Assembly (NCBI RefSeq): GCF_014651615.1
Contig: NZ_BMXF01000002.1
Coordinates: 351,439 to 415,438 of the forward strand
Length of the DNA: 64,000 bases
Source: Persicitalea jodogahamensis
GTDB lineage: Bacteria > Bacteroidota > Bacteroidia > Cytophagales > Spirosomataceae
Reading direction: 5' to 3'
Under the pieces are notes generated by a model. The model searched no databases and had not been told where the DNA came from. It saw nothing but the letters and a program-made list of their open reading frames with translations. Within the stretch, counting starts at the first letter, position 1. Each line of letters starts with the position of its first letter. Below are positions 1 through 8,435 of the stretch, in pieces. The position numbers were made by a program, and so were the translations under genes.

Positions 1-13
1 ACCGTCTGTCTCC

Positions 14-44
14 TTGCAAACCTGCTCTTACTCACCTATTTTTG
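14..44 (+). promoter_or_regulatory. Bacteroidota-type promoter for the tricorn peptidase gene
   Basis: TTG at 14-16, a 20-nt spacer, then TATTTTTG at 37-44, matching the Bacteroidota -33/-7 consensus (TTTG, about 20 nt, TAnnTTTG). The start codon of the next gene lies at 81, giving a 5' leader of roughly 30 nt. Pattern match only. Confidence 0.5.
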
Positions 45-80
45 TTGATATAACAACAATTTTTCGTCCGCCTGTCTTTC

Positions 81-3000
81 ATGAAAAAGATCTTCTTCGC
101 TATTCTGCTGCTGACCTCAATGTTTGCAGCGTCAATCTCCCACGCCCAAACTACCCCCACCTGGCTCCGCTATCCGAGCATTTCCCCCGACGGCAGCACC
201 ATCGTCTTCACCTACAAAGGCGACTTGTGGAAAGTACCCGCCGCTGGCGGTAACGCCACGCCGCTCACGCTGCACGAGGCGCAGGATTTCATGCCCGTAT
301 GGTCACGGGATGGCAAGAGCATTGCCTTCGCGTCGGATCGCTACGGCAATTTCGATGTGTTTGTGATGCCTGCCACGGGCGGCGAACCCAAGCGACTGAC
401 GTTCCACTCGGCGGATGAGTTTCCCTACGACTTTTCGCCGGATGGCAAAAATGTAATCTTCGGTTCGGCGCGGCAGGATTTGGCCGCCAACCGCCAGTTT
501 CCCACGGGTTCGCAGCCGGAGTTGTACCAGGTACCTACCAAAGGGGGGCGTGTAGATCAGGTTTTCAGTACGCCCGCCGAGGACGTGAAGTACAGCAAAG
601 ATGGCAGTAAATTAGTGTATCATGACAAAAAAGGGGGCGAGAATGCCTGGCGCAAGCACCACACTTCCTCCATCGCGCGGGATATTTGGGTGTACGACAC
701 CAAATCGGGCAAGCATACCAAACTCACGACCTTCGCCGGAGAAGACCGTAACCCTATTTTGAGCGACGACGGCAAGACCGTCACGTTCCTCAGCGAGCGA
801 CAGGGCTCGTTCAACGTACACCGCTTTGCGCTGGATAACCCAGCGACTGTTGAGACGTTAACTTCCTTCAAAAAACATCCCGTCCGTTTCCTGAGCCGTG
901 CCAATGACGGTACCTTGTGTTTCAGCTACGACGGAGAACTATATACTTTGAAACCCGACGCCAAGCCGCAAAAAGTCAACGTGCAGATCGCGTCCGATGC
1001 CCGCAGCAACAACGAAAAAGTGATGACCGTGAGCGGCAGTGCGCGCGGGATGGCGGTATCGCCCAATGGCAAAGAGGTAGCCTTCATCTACCGGGGCGAG
1101 GTATTTGTGACTGCCGTGGAAGGAGGCATGACCAAACGCATCACCCACACGCCCGAACAGGAGCAGGAAGTAAGCTTTTCGCCCGACGGCAAGGCACTCA
1201 TTTACGCCTCCGAGCGTGGCAACAGCTGGAATATCTACGAATCCCGGATCAACCGCAAGGAAGAGCCGTATTTTTATGCTTCCACGGTGTTGAAGGAAAC
1301 GCCGATCATTGAAAACAAGCAGGAGAACTACCAGCCCGTGTACTCGCCCGATGGCAAGGAAGTCGCCTACATCGAGGATCGCATGACGCTAAAAGTCTAT
1401 AATCTGGATAGCAAAAAATCCCGCACGCTGCTGACCAACCAGGAGTTATTCTCGATGCGCGACAACGACCAGTACTTCCAATGGAGCCCCGACGGCAAAT
1501 GGATTGCCTTTGATTACAGCGTCCCCGGTATTGCCAGCGGCGAAATTGGCCTGATCGCGGCCGATGGCAAGGGAAAAGTGGTCAACCTGACCCAAAATGG
1601 TTTTCAGGATTACCGCGCCAAGTGGGTAAACGGGGGCAAACAGATTCTCTGGTTCAGTACTCGTGACGGACTGCGCAGCCAGGCGCAGAGTGGCGGGGCG
1701 CAATCAGATGTGTACGCCATGTTTCTGACCCAGAAGGCGTTCGACGATTTCAATATGAGTAAGGAAGAGGCCGCCCTGGCCAAAGACATTGAGAAAGCCG
1801 CCAAGGGTGATTCGACAAAAAAAGATTCTACCAAAAAGAAAGAGGCACCCAAGGACACGACCGTCACCATCGAGTGGGACGGGCTGGACATGCGCAAGGC
1901 CAAACTGACCATTCACTCGTCGAGCCTCGGGGATGCGCTGTTGAGCAAGGATGGTGAAACGCTGTACTACCTCGCCAAATTCGAGAAAGGCTACAATCTG
2001 TGGAGTACCAATCTGCGCACTAAAGAGACCAAGCAGGTACTTGTGATGAATTCGGGCAATGGCTCGATGGATTGGGACAGGGAGCAGAAAAATATTTTCC
2101 TGAATGCTGACGGCAAAATCCTGAAAATAGATCCCGAAAAAGCCAAGCAGGAAACCATCAAGATCAACGGCGAAATGATGGTCGATCTGGCCGCCGAGCG
2201 GCAATTCATGTTTGACCACGTGTGGCGGCGCACCAAGAGCACGTTTTACACGGCCAGCATGCACGGCGTGGATTGGGACAGCTACCGCCCGGATTATGAA
2301 AAGTACCTGCCGCACATCGGCACCAATTTCGAGTTTGCCGAGCTACTTAGTGAATTGCTTGGCGAGCTAAACGTGTCACACAGCGGCGCGCGCTACTCCG
2401 ATTCCAAACCTACCGACGACGCCACGGCGGCGCTTGGTGCTTTTTACGATTATGACTATAGCGGCAACGGTGTCCGCGTGACGGAGGTAGTGAGGGGCGG
2501 ACCGCTTGACAAGGCGGGTTTCGACGTGCAGCCCGGTACTGTCATCGAAGCCATCGACGGCGAGACCATCGCGCCCGACCGCGATCTGGCGCAGTATCTC
2601 AACCGCAAGGCCGACCAGAATACGCTGCTCACGCTGATGGAAAACGGCAAGCGCCGCGACATTGTGGTGAAGCCTATCAAGCCTTCGGAAGAAAGCCGCC
2701 TGCTCTACACCCGCTGGGTGAAGCGTAACCAGGAGGAAGTGGAAAAACTGAGCAAAGGTACCCTGGGCTATGTCCATATTCCAGGGATGAACGACGGCGC
2801 GTACCGCACCACCTACGAGGAAATCATGGGCAAGTACGCGGGCAAAAAAGGCATCGTGATCGACACCCGTTTCAACGGCGGCGGCGACCTGGTGGCCGAC
2901 CTGGCGATGTTCCTGAGCGGCAAGAAGTTCATGGACTACACCACCGATACCCGTTCCAATGGCTACGAGCCCAACTTCCGCTGGACCAAGCCGAGTGTGT

Positions 3001-3311
3001 CGCTGGCCAACGAAGCCAACTACTCCGACGGCCATTGCTACGCTTTCATGGTGCAGGATCAGAAAATCAACAAGCTTATCGGGCAGCCGGTGCCGGGTAC
3101 CTGTACTTTTGCGGGCTGGGAAAGTTTGCAGGACAACACCATTCGCTGGGGGGTACCCCCGCTGGGCGTGAAAGCCATGACCGGACAGTACCTCGAAAAC
3201 GCCCAAACCGAACCGGATGTGAAAGTCTGGAATGCCTACGAAGAGGTAGCGAAGGGCAAAGACGCTCAGCTGGAGAAGGCGGTGGAGGTACTTATGGCGG
3301 AGGTGAAGTAG
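81..3311 (+). CDS. Tricorn-type secreted serine peptidase (S41 family, PDZ)
   Basis: Large (1076 aa) exported peptidase of the tricorn/S41 type, expected to cut peptides in the periplasm. A signal peptide covers residues 1-22 (SHA/QTT). The N-terminal half carries repeated PD40/TolB-like propeller blades with SPDGK motifs; a Lys/Thr-rich linker sits near 605-640; a PDZ domain follows around 800-880 and the S41 core around 890-1060. The tricorn catalytic set appears retained: Ser766-His767 in NVSHSG and a nucleophile candidate Ser982 in NYSDGH. Tricorn is known as an oligopeptide-trimming protease; substrates here are unknown. It is the first gene in the window and has its own promoter. Confidence 0.9.
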   Translation: MKKIFFAILLLTSMFAASISHAQTTPTWLRYPSISPDGSTIVFTYKGDLWKVPAAGGNATPLTLHEAQDFMPVWSRDGKSIAFASDRYGNFDVFVMPATGGEPKRLTFHSADEFPYDFSPDGKNVIFGSARQDLAANRQFPTGSQPELYQVPTKGGRVDQVFSTPAEDVKYSKDGSKLVYHDKKGGENAWRKHHTSSIARDIWVYDTKSGKHTKLTTFAGEDRNPILSDDGKTVTFLSERQGSFNVHRFALDNPATVETLTSFKKHPVRFLSRANDGTLCFSYDGELYTLKPDAKPQKVNVQIASDARSNNEKVMTVSGSARGMAVSPNGKEVAFIYRGEVFVTAVEGGMTKRITHTPEQEQEVSFSPDGKALIYASERGNSWNIYESRINRKEEPYFYASTVLKETPIIENKQENYQPVYSPDGKEVAYIEDRMTLKVYNLDSKKSRTLLTNQELFSMRDNDQYFQWSPDGKWIAFDYSVPGIASGEIGLIAADGKGKVVNLTQNGFQDYRAKWVNGGKQILWFSTRDGLRSQAQSGGAQSDVYAMFLTQKAFDDFNMSKEEAALAKDIEKAAKGDSTKKDSTKKKEAPKDTTVTIEWDGLDMRKAKLTIHSSSLGDALLSKDGETLYYLAKFEKGYNLWSTNLRTKETKQVLVMNSGNGSMDWDREQKNIFLNADGKILKIDPEKAKQETIKINGEMMVDLAAERQFMFDHVWRRTKSTFYTASMHGVDWDSYRPDYEKYLPHIGTNFEFAELLSELLGELNVSHSGARYSDSKPTDDATAALGAFYDYDYSGNGVRVTEVVRGGPLDKAGFDVQPGTVIEAIDGETIAPDRDLAQYLNRKADQNTLLTLMENGKRRDIVVKPIKPSEESRLLYTRWVKRNQEEVEKLSKGTLGYVHIPGMNDGAYRTTYEEIMGKYAGKKGIVIDTRFNGGGDLVADLAMFLSGKKFMDYTTDTRSNGYEPNFRWTKPSVSLANEANYSDGHCYAFMVQDQKINKLIGQPVPGTCTFAGWESLQDNTIRWGVPPLGVKAMTGQYLENAQTEPDVKVWNAYEEVAKGKDAQLEKAVEVLMAEVK

Positions 3312-3370
3312 AGGTAGAAAGTTATTGATGGATGAGCAAAGTTGCAAAATACAAGTTGTTTGAAAGTTGT

Positions 3371-3436
3371 GACCCCTTCGGGTTCATATGCTTATAGAAA
3401 ACCAAAGTGCTATAAACAGGTGACCCCGTAGGGGTC
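3371..3436. repeat. Pair of REP-like imperfect palindromes
   Basis: Two related palindromic words, gaccccttcgggttc at 3371-3385 and gaccccgtaggggtc at 3422-3436, are separated by 36 bases. The second is a 6-bp perfect stem around a 3-nt centre. They sit in the 281-bp gap after the tricorn gene, just before an AT-rich gene of likely foreign origin. Such GACCCC/GGGGTC words resemble dispersed intergenic palindromes of Bacteroidota genomes, but I see no other copy in this window. Confidence 0.45.
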
Positions 3437-3592
3437 GAAAAAACAGATCGCGCTTACTTTACTTTTCAAATCAATTCGCCTATCAATAAAAGGTGAAGCG
3501 GTTAATGGTTCGCGGCAGTTTGTTGTCAAATTGTGGGAGCGAATCTAGGTGTTCGCCCAATGGCTGAGCTAAACAATTAATTAAAAACACAA

Positions 3593-4537
3593 GTGGCAAA
3601 CACTTCAATGACATTTATCGAATTAGCAGAAAGAGTCTTGAGAGAAGAGAAATCTCCTCTAACGGCGAATGAGATATGGAAAGTTGCCGAAAATAAAGGA
3701 TACAGTTCCCAGCTAAATAGTCAGGGAAAGACACCGTGGGCAACGCTGGGAGCTCAGATTTACGTAAATGAGAGGGACAATAGCCAGACTCCGTTTGCTG
3801 TTGTAGGGAAAAGGCCGAAGCGTTTTTATTTAAAAGAACAAGCTAGTTTATTCGACTTAGAACAAATTGAAACTACGGAGAATACCGAAGAGATTACAGA
3901 CAAGAAAACCAGAACTCAGTACCTTGAAAAGGATTTACATCCATTTTTGGCTCATTTCGCCTATTACTATTTAAAGTGTTACACCAAGACTATAAACCAC
4001 TCTAAATCAAATAAAAAGGAGTTTGGGGAATGGGTGCATCCGGATGTTGTAGGCTGTAATTTTCCGATTGGGGAATGGAGCACTGAAGTATTGAATTTGA
4101 GTTCGAGTGTAGGGAATAACTCTATAAATATCAAATCGTTTGAACTAAAAAGGGAATTGAATCTAGGTTCGTTACGTGAGAATTTTTTTCAAACAGTGTC
4201 TAACTCCTCTTGGGCAAACGAGAGTTATCTTGTAGCGGCCGAGATCTCTAAAAACGAAGATTTTCTGAATGAATTGACCAGACTTTCTACATCTTTTGGA
4301 ATCGGTATTATAAGGTTAGATATCGAGAATCCACTTTCGTCAGAAGTTATTTTACCAGCAAGAACAAGAGAAAATCTAGATTGGGAAACAATCAATAAGC
4401 TCACGCTCAATAGAGATTTTAAAGATTTTCTCAAAAGGATCAAAAATGATTTGACCAGTAATGAAATCCGTAAAGAAGAGTATGACAGAGTTTATGAACC
4501 GGAAGAATTAATTAAATCAATTACTAAAAAGAGATAA
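3593..4537 (+). CDS. HARE-HTH domain protein (HrgA-like)
   Basis: 314-aa protein with an N-terminal HARE-HTH (HB1/ASXL/restriction-enzyme HTH) domain at about residues 6-80, seen in the pattern MTFIELAERVLRE...TANEIW...TPWATLGAQIY. This winged-helix module is typically tied to restriction enzymes or DNA-modification contexts; the C-terminal 200 residues look like the HrgA family, whose function is not established. Start: GTG at 3593 is used here; ATG at 3608 begins exactly at the domain and is an equally good choice. The gene is clearly more AT-rich than both neighbours, which suggests horizontal acquisition. No methylase or nuclease partner is adjacent. Confidence 0.7.
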   Translation: MANTSMTFIELAERVLREEKSPLTANEIWKVAENKGYSSQLNSQGKTPWATLGAQIYVNERDNSQTPFAVVGKRPKRFYLKEQASLFDLEQIETTENTEEITDKKTRTQYLEKDLHPFLAHFAYYYLKCYTKTINHSKSNKKEFGEWVHPDVVGCNFPIGEWSTEVLNLSSSVGNNSINIKSFELKRELNLGSLRENFFQTVSNSSWANESYLVAAEISKNEDFLNELTRLSTSFGIGIIRLDIENPLSSEVILPARTRENLDWETINKLTLNRDFKDFLKRIKNDLTSNEIRKEEYDRVYEPEELIKSITKKR

Positions 4538-4545
4538 TTATTTAC

Positions 4546-4770
4546 TTGCCGCGCAAAGTCGGCGAGTACTTCGATGCGCTGGAAGGCAAATACGAAATTG
4601 AAAAACTGAACAATGGTGAAATCCGCCTGCACCTCAGCGCTCAGTTTCGGTTATCCATAAGGTTTAATTTTTACAGTGGTTTTTGGAGCAGACGCATCAT
4701 GCTCGACATTCAGGAAAATATTCTGGAAATAATAAAGCGCAGATGTGAATATCAACGAGCGAAGCAGTAA
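4546..4770 (+). pseudogene. Start-less coding fragment, unrecognised
   Basis: An open frame of 74 codons with chromosome-like base composition but no ATG; the only upstream start is TTG at 4546. The frame stays open back into the 3' end of the HARE-HTH gene, so this may be the 3' remnant of a gene truncated when the AT-rich gene inserted. The translated text (EYFDALEGKYEIEKL...) is not a family I recognise. It ends 3 bp before the MscS-like gene. Confidence 0.35.
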
Positions 4771-4773
4771 TCC

Positions 4774-5286
4774 ATGAAACTACCCGAAATTCAACTCCTG
4801 GAAACCGCGCTGGTCGTGCTGGCCGTGATCGTCGGACGAAGAATCCTTGGCGGTGTTTTAAAGAAAATATACCAGAATCTCGACCTGCAGGAACGCCGCT
4901 TCCGGCTGATCAATAAGATCAAGGACATTATTCTTTACGCCGTAGCGCTGGTCTTTATTCTGACCATCTGGTCAGTCGGGCAGAGTGACGTGCTGCTGTT
5001 TGTAAGCTCTTTTCTGACGATCCTGGGCATCACGCTTTTTGCCCAATGGTCGCTGTTGTCCAACATTACGGCTGGGATTATTTTGTTTGTCAACCATCCG
5101 GCCAAAGTGGGGGATCGCGTGCAGGTACTGGACAAAGATTTCAACATCAGTGGAGACATTAGTGATATTGGTCTGTTTTTTATATCCATCACTACGGATG
5201 AGAATAACGAAATAACGATCCCCAATTCAATGATTTTTCAGAAGATGGTGAAAATTGGGGTACAAGCCCCGCCTAAACCTCAATGA
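4774..5286 (+). CDS. Small MscS-family mechanosensitive channel
   Basis: 170-aa inner-membrane protein with an N-terminal helix (about 8-24), two further hydrophobic segments (about 48-66 and 70-92) and the MscS beta domain: FAQWSLLSNITAGI, HPAKVGDRVQV and ITIPNSMIF are the family signatures. MscS channels gate on membrane tension to release solutes during hypo-osmotic shock. It is shorter than E. coli MscS (286 aa) and lacks most of the C-terminal cytoplasmic vestibule, a compact form common in Bacteroidota. Its stop overlaps the start of the next gene (ATGA), so the three genes to 6545 are probably one operon. Confidence 0.85.
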   Translation: MKLPEIQLLETALVVLAVIVGRRILGGVLKKIYQNLDLQERRFRLINKIKDIILYAVALVFILTIWSVGQSDVLLFVSSFLTILGITLFAQWSLLSNITAGIILFVNHPAKVGDRVQVLDKDFNISGDISDIGLFFISITTDENNEITIPNSMIFQKMVKIGVQAPPKPQ

Positions 5287-5861
5287 AACGCTTTATAATC
5301 TGTTGCTTCCTGATTTCTTTTTCAACCGCGCAAGTATCGCTGGGGCAGATCAAGTATGAGAAGGAGTACCGGCTCAAAGCGGTGGATATCCCGCCCGCAG
5401 CCCGGCAGTTTGTGGATTCGCTGGACTTTGAACGGCGCGTGCGGTGGTACGTGGAGGTGAGCCAGCAAGGAAAGTCCATCGAAGCAAAAAGTAAGCGGGG
5501 AGGACAAAAGTACAGCGTGGAGTTCGATACTACGGGGCGGCTGCAGGACGTAGAAATTGAAGTGAGTTGGAGAGACTTGCCGGAAGCCCTTCGGAAAAAC
5601 ATCGAACAAAACCTGGAAAATGAATTTAAACGATTCAGAATAAGAAAAGTACAACGGCAGTTTACGGGAAAAAGTGAAGATGTACTGAACTACCTCGGAC
5701 AGCGTGGCAATGGCAATCGACTGACCATCAAATACGAGCTAGTATTAAGAGGTAGAAAAGATGGGGAAACGGATGAATTTGAGTACACCTTCTCGGCTGA
5801 AGGCAGGCTGGAAAAAAGGGCGAAATTGGTTTTCAGGAATACGGATAACTTGGAATACTGA
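5283..5861 (+). CDS. Secreted PepSY-like protein of unknown function
   Basis: 192 aa with a signal peptide (residues 1-21, ending LGQ). The rest is an alpha/beta fold with two similar halves (KRGGQKYSVEFDTTGRLQDVEIEV and a later repeat TDEFEYTFSAEGRLE), resembling PepSY-like periplasmic proteins of Bacteroidota. No catalytic residues are evident. Its ATG overlaps the MscS stop by 4 bp and it is followed after 3 bp by a DUF2490 gene, so it is likely co-transcribed with both. Confidence 0.6.
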   Translation: MKRFIICCFLISFSTAQVSLGQIKYEKEYRLKAVDIPPAARQFVDSLDFERRVRWYVEVSQQGKSIEAKSKRGGQKYSVEFDTTGRLQDVEIEVSWRDLPEALRKNIEQNLENEFKRFRIRKVQRQFTGKSEDVLNYLGQRGNGNRLTIKYELVLRGRKDGETDEFEYTFSAEGRLEKRAKLVFRNTDNLEY

Positions 5862-5864
5862 GCG

Positions 5865-6545
5865 ATGAAAAAGCTTGTTTCATTTCTTTTTCTCTGCCTG
5901 CTAAGTACCCCCCTCCTGGCGCAGAGTACCTATCTAGCGGGGCTGCTGCCCGCTCTGAATGTCAACCAAAAAATAACCGGAACCTGGCGGCTCAACTATA
6001 AGGTGGAATCCCGGTTGCTCGGCGCTGAGGGGCGTTTCTCCGAACCGACGCCTCTTGAAGTGCAACACAGCCTGACCGACTTGGCGGTGGTTGCTTCCCG
6101 GAAGGTGGGGCTGAACAATTCACTGGCGGGTGGGTATCTGATTCGCCTGGAAAAGGGCGGCCCCGCCCACCGTCTGATCCAGCAATACACCCTGGTCAGG
6201 AGCTTTGACTATTTCCGGCTGGCCCACCGCTTTTCTGCCGACCAGACTTTTTCCAGAACCGAAGCTGCGGAAGTTCGCCTGCGCTACCGGATTTCGTTCG
6301 ACATTCCGCTGAACGGGCGGGAAGTGGACGACCGGGAGTTTTATCTGAAAATTAACCACGAGTACCTCAACGCCTTGAACGAAGGAAAGTACGGGCTGGA
6401 AATACGTTTTGTGCCATCGCTGGGCTATGCTTTCAATGACAATAATAAAATAGAGTTCGGGGTCGACTACCGGCTATCTGATTTTCTCACGGGTTCCCCG
6501 GAAAATGCCTTTTGGTTGCCTCTGACCTGGTATATTGGGATTTGA
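5865..6545 (+). CDS. DUF2490 family outer membrane beta-barrel protein
   Basis: 226 aa, signal peptide residues 1-19 (LLAQ). The remainder alternates amphipathic strands (TWRLNYKVESR, FRLAHRFSADQTF, EVRLRYRISFDIPL, KIEFGVDYRLSDF), as in the DUF2490 family of small predicted outer-membrane barrels in Bacteroidota. Function is unknown. It is the last gene of the tight MscS/PepSY-like/DUF2490 cluster. Confidence 0.75.
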   Translation: MKKLVSFLFLCLLSTPLLAQSTYLAGLLPALNVNQKITGTWRLNYKVESRLLGAEGRFSEPTPLEVQHSLTDLAVVASRKVGLNNSLAGGYLIRLEKGGPAHRLIQQYTLVRSFDYFRLAHRFSADQTFSRTEAAEVRLRYRISFDIPLNGREVDDREFYLKINHEYLNALNEGKYGLEIRFVPSLGYAFNDNNKIEFGVDYRLSDFLTGSPENAFWLPLTWYIGI

Positions 6546-6730
6546 TTGCCGAGGAGTCCCGCCGTTGGACTTCTTTTCCAGCTCATGCAGTTTTAAAGTA
6601 CTTATTCCGTCAGTGCGATAATTTGTCGGTGGCAACTACCCCTTGGTCAAGTCCGTCATGCTCCCGCTGATGGCAGTAGTTGACAGCTACCGGGTGCTTT
6701 TCTACTTCAACCGGTAAAAAGCCCTCTCCG

Positions 6731-7423
6731 ATGAAAAAAAGATCAGAAAGAAACACGACCATCGTCCTGCTTTTGGTCGGGACGTTGGCATTGGTAGGAG
6801 GAATCTACCTTTTTGTAGGGAAGCTGGAATTTCTGAAAAACTCTGTGGTGGTCGATGGCGTGGTCAGTGACCTGGATTCCAGGTCTTCAAAAAACGGCAG
6901 AACCTACTACCCGGTCATCACCTACCGGGGGGCCGGAGGGCGGGAACAGACCTTTGTTTCAAGCGTGGGGTCATCCCCCGCTTCCTACGAGATCGGTGAG
7001 TCTGTCAGGGTGCGCTACGAGGCAGGCAAGCCTTCAACGGCCGTAATCGCGGCATTTTGGGAGATATGGGGCATCGTTTCGATAGCGGCGGGTCTTGGTC
7101 TTATTTTTCTGGCCATCGGAATCAGTACTATCGTTGCCGCCATGCGCCTCAACCGGTTGCGGGAGGAACTACCCCGGACAGGCAGGATGATCGAACTACC
7201 GGGAAGAGCCGAAAAGGTTCAATCGAAATCGAAGACGGAATTTTACGTTCGATCGGAGTGGCACAACCCGGAGGATGGGAAAATATATCTTTTCGACAGT
7301 GAAAAATTCTATTTTGATCCCACTCCGTTCCTGGTCAACCGCCTCGTTCAGGTCTGGATCGACCCCCTGAACCCCAAAAAAAGATATTACGTCGACACGG
7401 CCTTTCTACCCGTCGAAGCTTAA
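6731..7423 (+). CDS. DUF3592 membrane protein
   Basis: 230 aa from the ATG at 6731; an upstream in-frame extension to 6680 is unlike the family and was not used. One membrane segment lies at about 9-27, an extracytoplasmic DUF3592 domain follows (GVVSDLDSRSSKNGRTYYPV...VRVRYEAGKPSTAVI), then a second membrane segment at about 112-137 and a soluble tail. DUF3592 proteins are widespread, function unknown. Confidence 0.75.
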   Translation: MKKRSERNTTIVLLLVGTLALVGGIYLFVGKLEFLKNSVVVDGVVSDLDSRSSKNGRTYYPVITYRGAGGREQTFVSSVGSSPASYEIGESVRVRYEAGKPSTAVIAAFWEIWGIVSIAAGLGLIFLAIGISTIVAAMRLNRLREELPRTGRMIELPGRAEKVQSKSKTEFYVRSEWHNPEDGKIYLFDSEKFYFDPTPFLVNRLVQVWIDPLNPKKRYYVDTAFLPVEA

Positions 7424-7590
7424 AGTGAACGGATGACACCGCTCAGCTGAGCCAGGGCCAAATCTTTACGCACCGCACGCCCAAAGCACAATTTCCTAAC
7501 ACTGTCTGGTGGCTTTTCGCTACCTTTCGGCTCTTTTCGAAAAACCTAGGTTCTAAGGTGTCCTGTTCTGCTATCCTGTAACCTCCGACG

Positions 7591-8415
7591 ATGATCCATT
7601 CAAACCCATTGCAAAAGAGCATTATTGATCGTTACAACATTACCTTTCACGGTCAGGGTGAGCAGGTGATCCTGTTTGCACACGGCTTTGGCTGCGACCA
7701 GAACATGTGGCGCTATGTGGCCCCTGCTTTTGAGCAGGACTACAAGCTCGTGATGTTTGACTACATCGGTCACGGGCGCACCAGTCCCGAGCATTACAAC
7801 CGGGATCGCTACGCCAGTTTGCAAGGCTACGCTCAGGATATTCTGGACATCTGTCACGCTCTCGAGCTGGACAATGTTATCTTGGTGGGGCACTCGGTCA
7901 GCAGCATGATCGGCGCGCTGGCCTGCATCCAGGAGCCCGACCGTTTTGCCCGCCTTATCATGGTGGGGCCGTCGGCCTGCTACATCAATGATGGTGCCTA
8001 TGTCGGAGGGTTTGAGCGGCAGGACATTGAAAGCCTGCTGGAGATGATGGACGGCAATTTCCTGGGCTGGGCCAATGCACTCGGTCCCACGATCATGGGC
8101 AACGGCGACCGTCCCGAACTGAGCCAGGAACTGACCGAAAGTTTCTGCAAGACCGACCTGGACGTAGCGCAGCAGTTTGCCCGCGTAACGTTCTACGGCG
8201 ACAATCGCAGCGATCTGCCGAAGCTGCGAACGCCCTCGCTGGTCATTCAATCCCTGGAAGACGTGATTGCTCCCGTCGAGGTGGGGGAGTACGTTGCCAA
8301 AAATATTCCCAACAGCAGCTTTCGCATGATTTCGGCCACGGGCCATTGTCCCCACTTGAGCGCTCCCACCGAAACAGTCGAAGCCATTCGTGAGTACTTG
8401 TCGCGCACTAACTGA
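7591..8415 (+). CDS. RsbQ-like alpha/beta hydrolase
   Basis: 274-aa cytosolic hydrolase of the RsbQ/KAI2/D14 type. Visible elements: oxyanion region HGFGCDQNMW, nucleophile elbow GHSVSS with Ser102, Asp224 in SLEDV and His252 in ATGHCPHLS, forming the full triad; length is close to Bacillus RsbQ (269 aa). RsbQ acts as a positive regulator that makes or releases a small ligand for the PAS domain of the phosphatase RsbP. Here the gene directly downstream (20-bp gap) is a PAS-domain histidine kinase, so the same hydrolase-PAS logic with a kinase output is likely. Confidence 0.85.
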   Translation: MIHSNPLQKSIIDRYNITFHGQGEQVILFAHGFGCDQNMWRYVAPAFEQDYKLVMFDYIGHGRTSPEHYNRDRYASLQGYAQDILDICHALELDNVILVGHSVSSMIGALACIQEPDRFARLIMVGPSACYINDGAYVGGFERQDIESLLEMMDGNFLGWANALGPTIMGNGDRPELSQELTESFCKTDLDVAQQFARVTFYGDNRSDLPKLRTPSLVIQSLEDVIAPVEVGEYVAKNIPNSSFRMISATGHCPHLSAPTETVEAIREYLSRTN

Positions 8416-8435
8416 GTGGGCCAACGAACCAAACC

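Noticed and set aside
2376-3347. Long minus-strand open frame opposite the tricorn gene
   Set aside because: Pure shadow of a well-supported gene on the plus strand; no recognisable domain and wrong codon bias. Other long antisense frames (20591-21148, 49252-50013, 54617-55687, 58005-58910) were dropped for the same reason.
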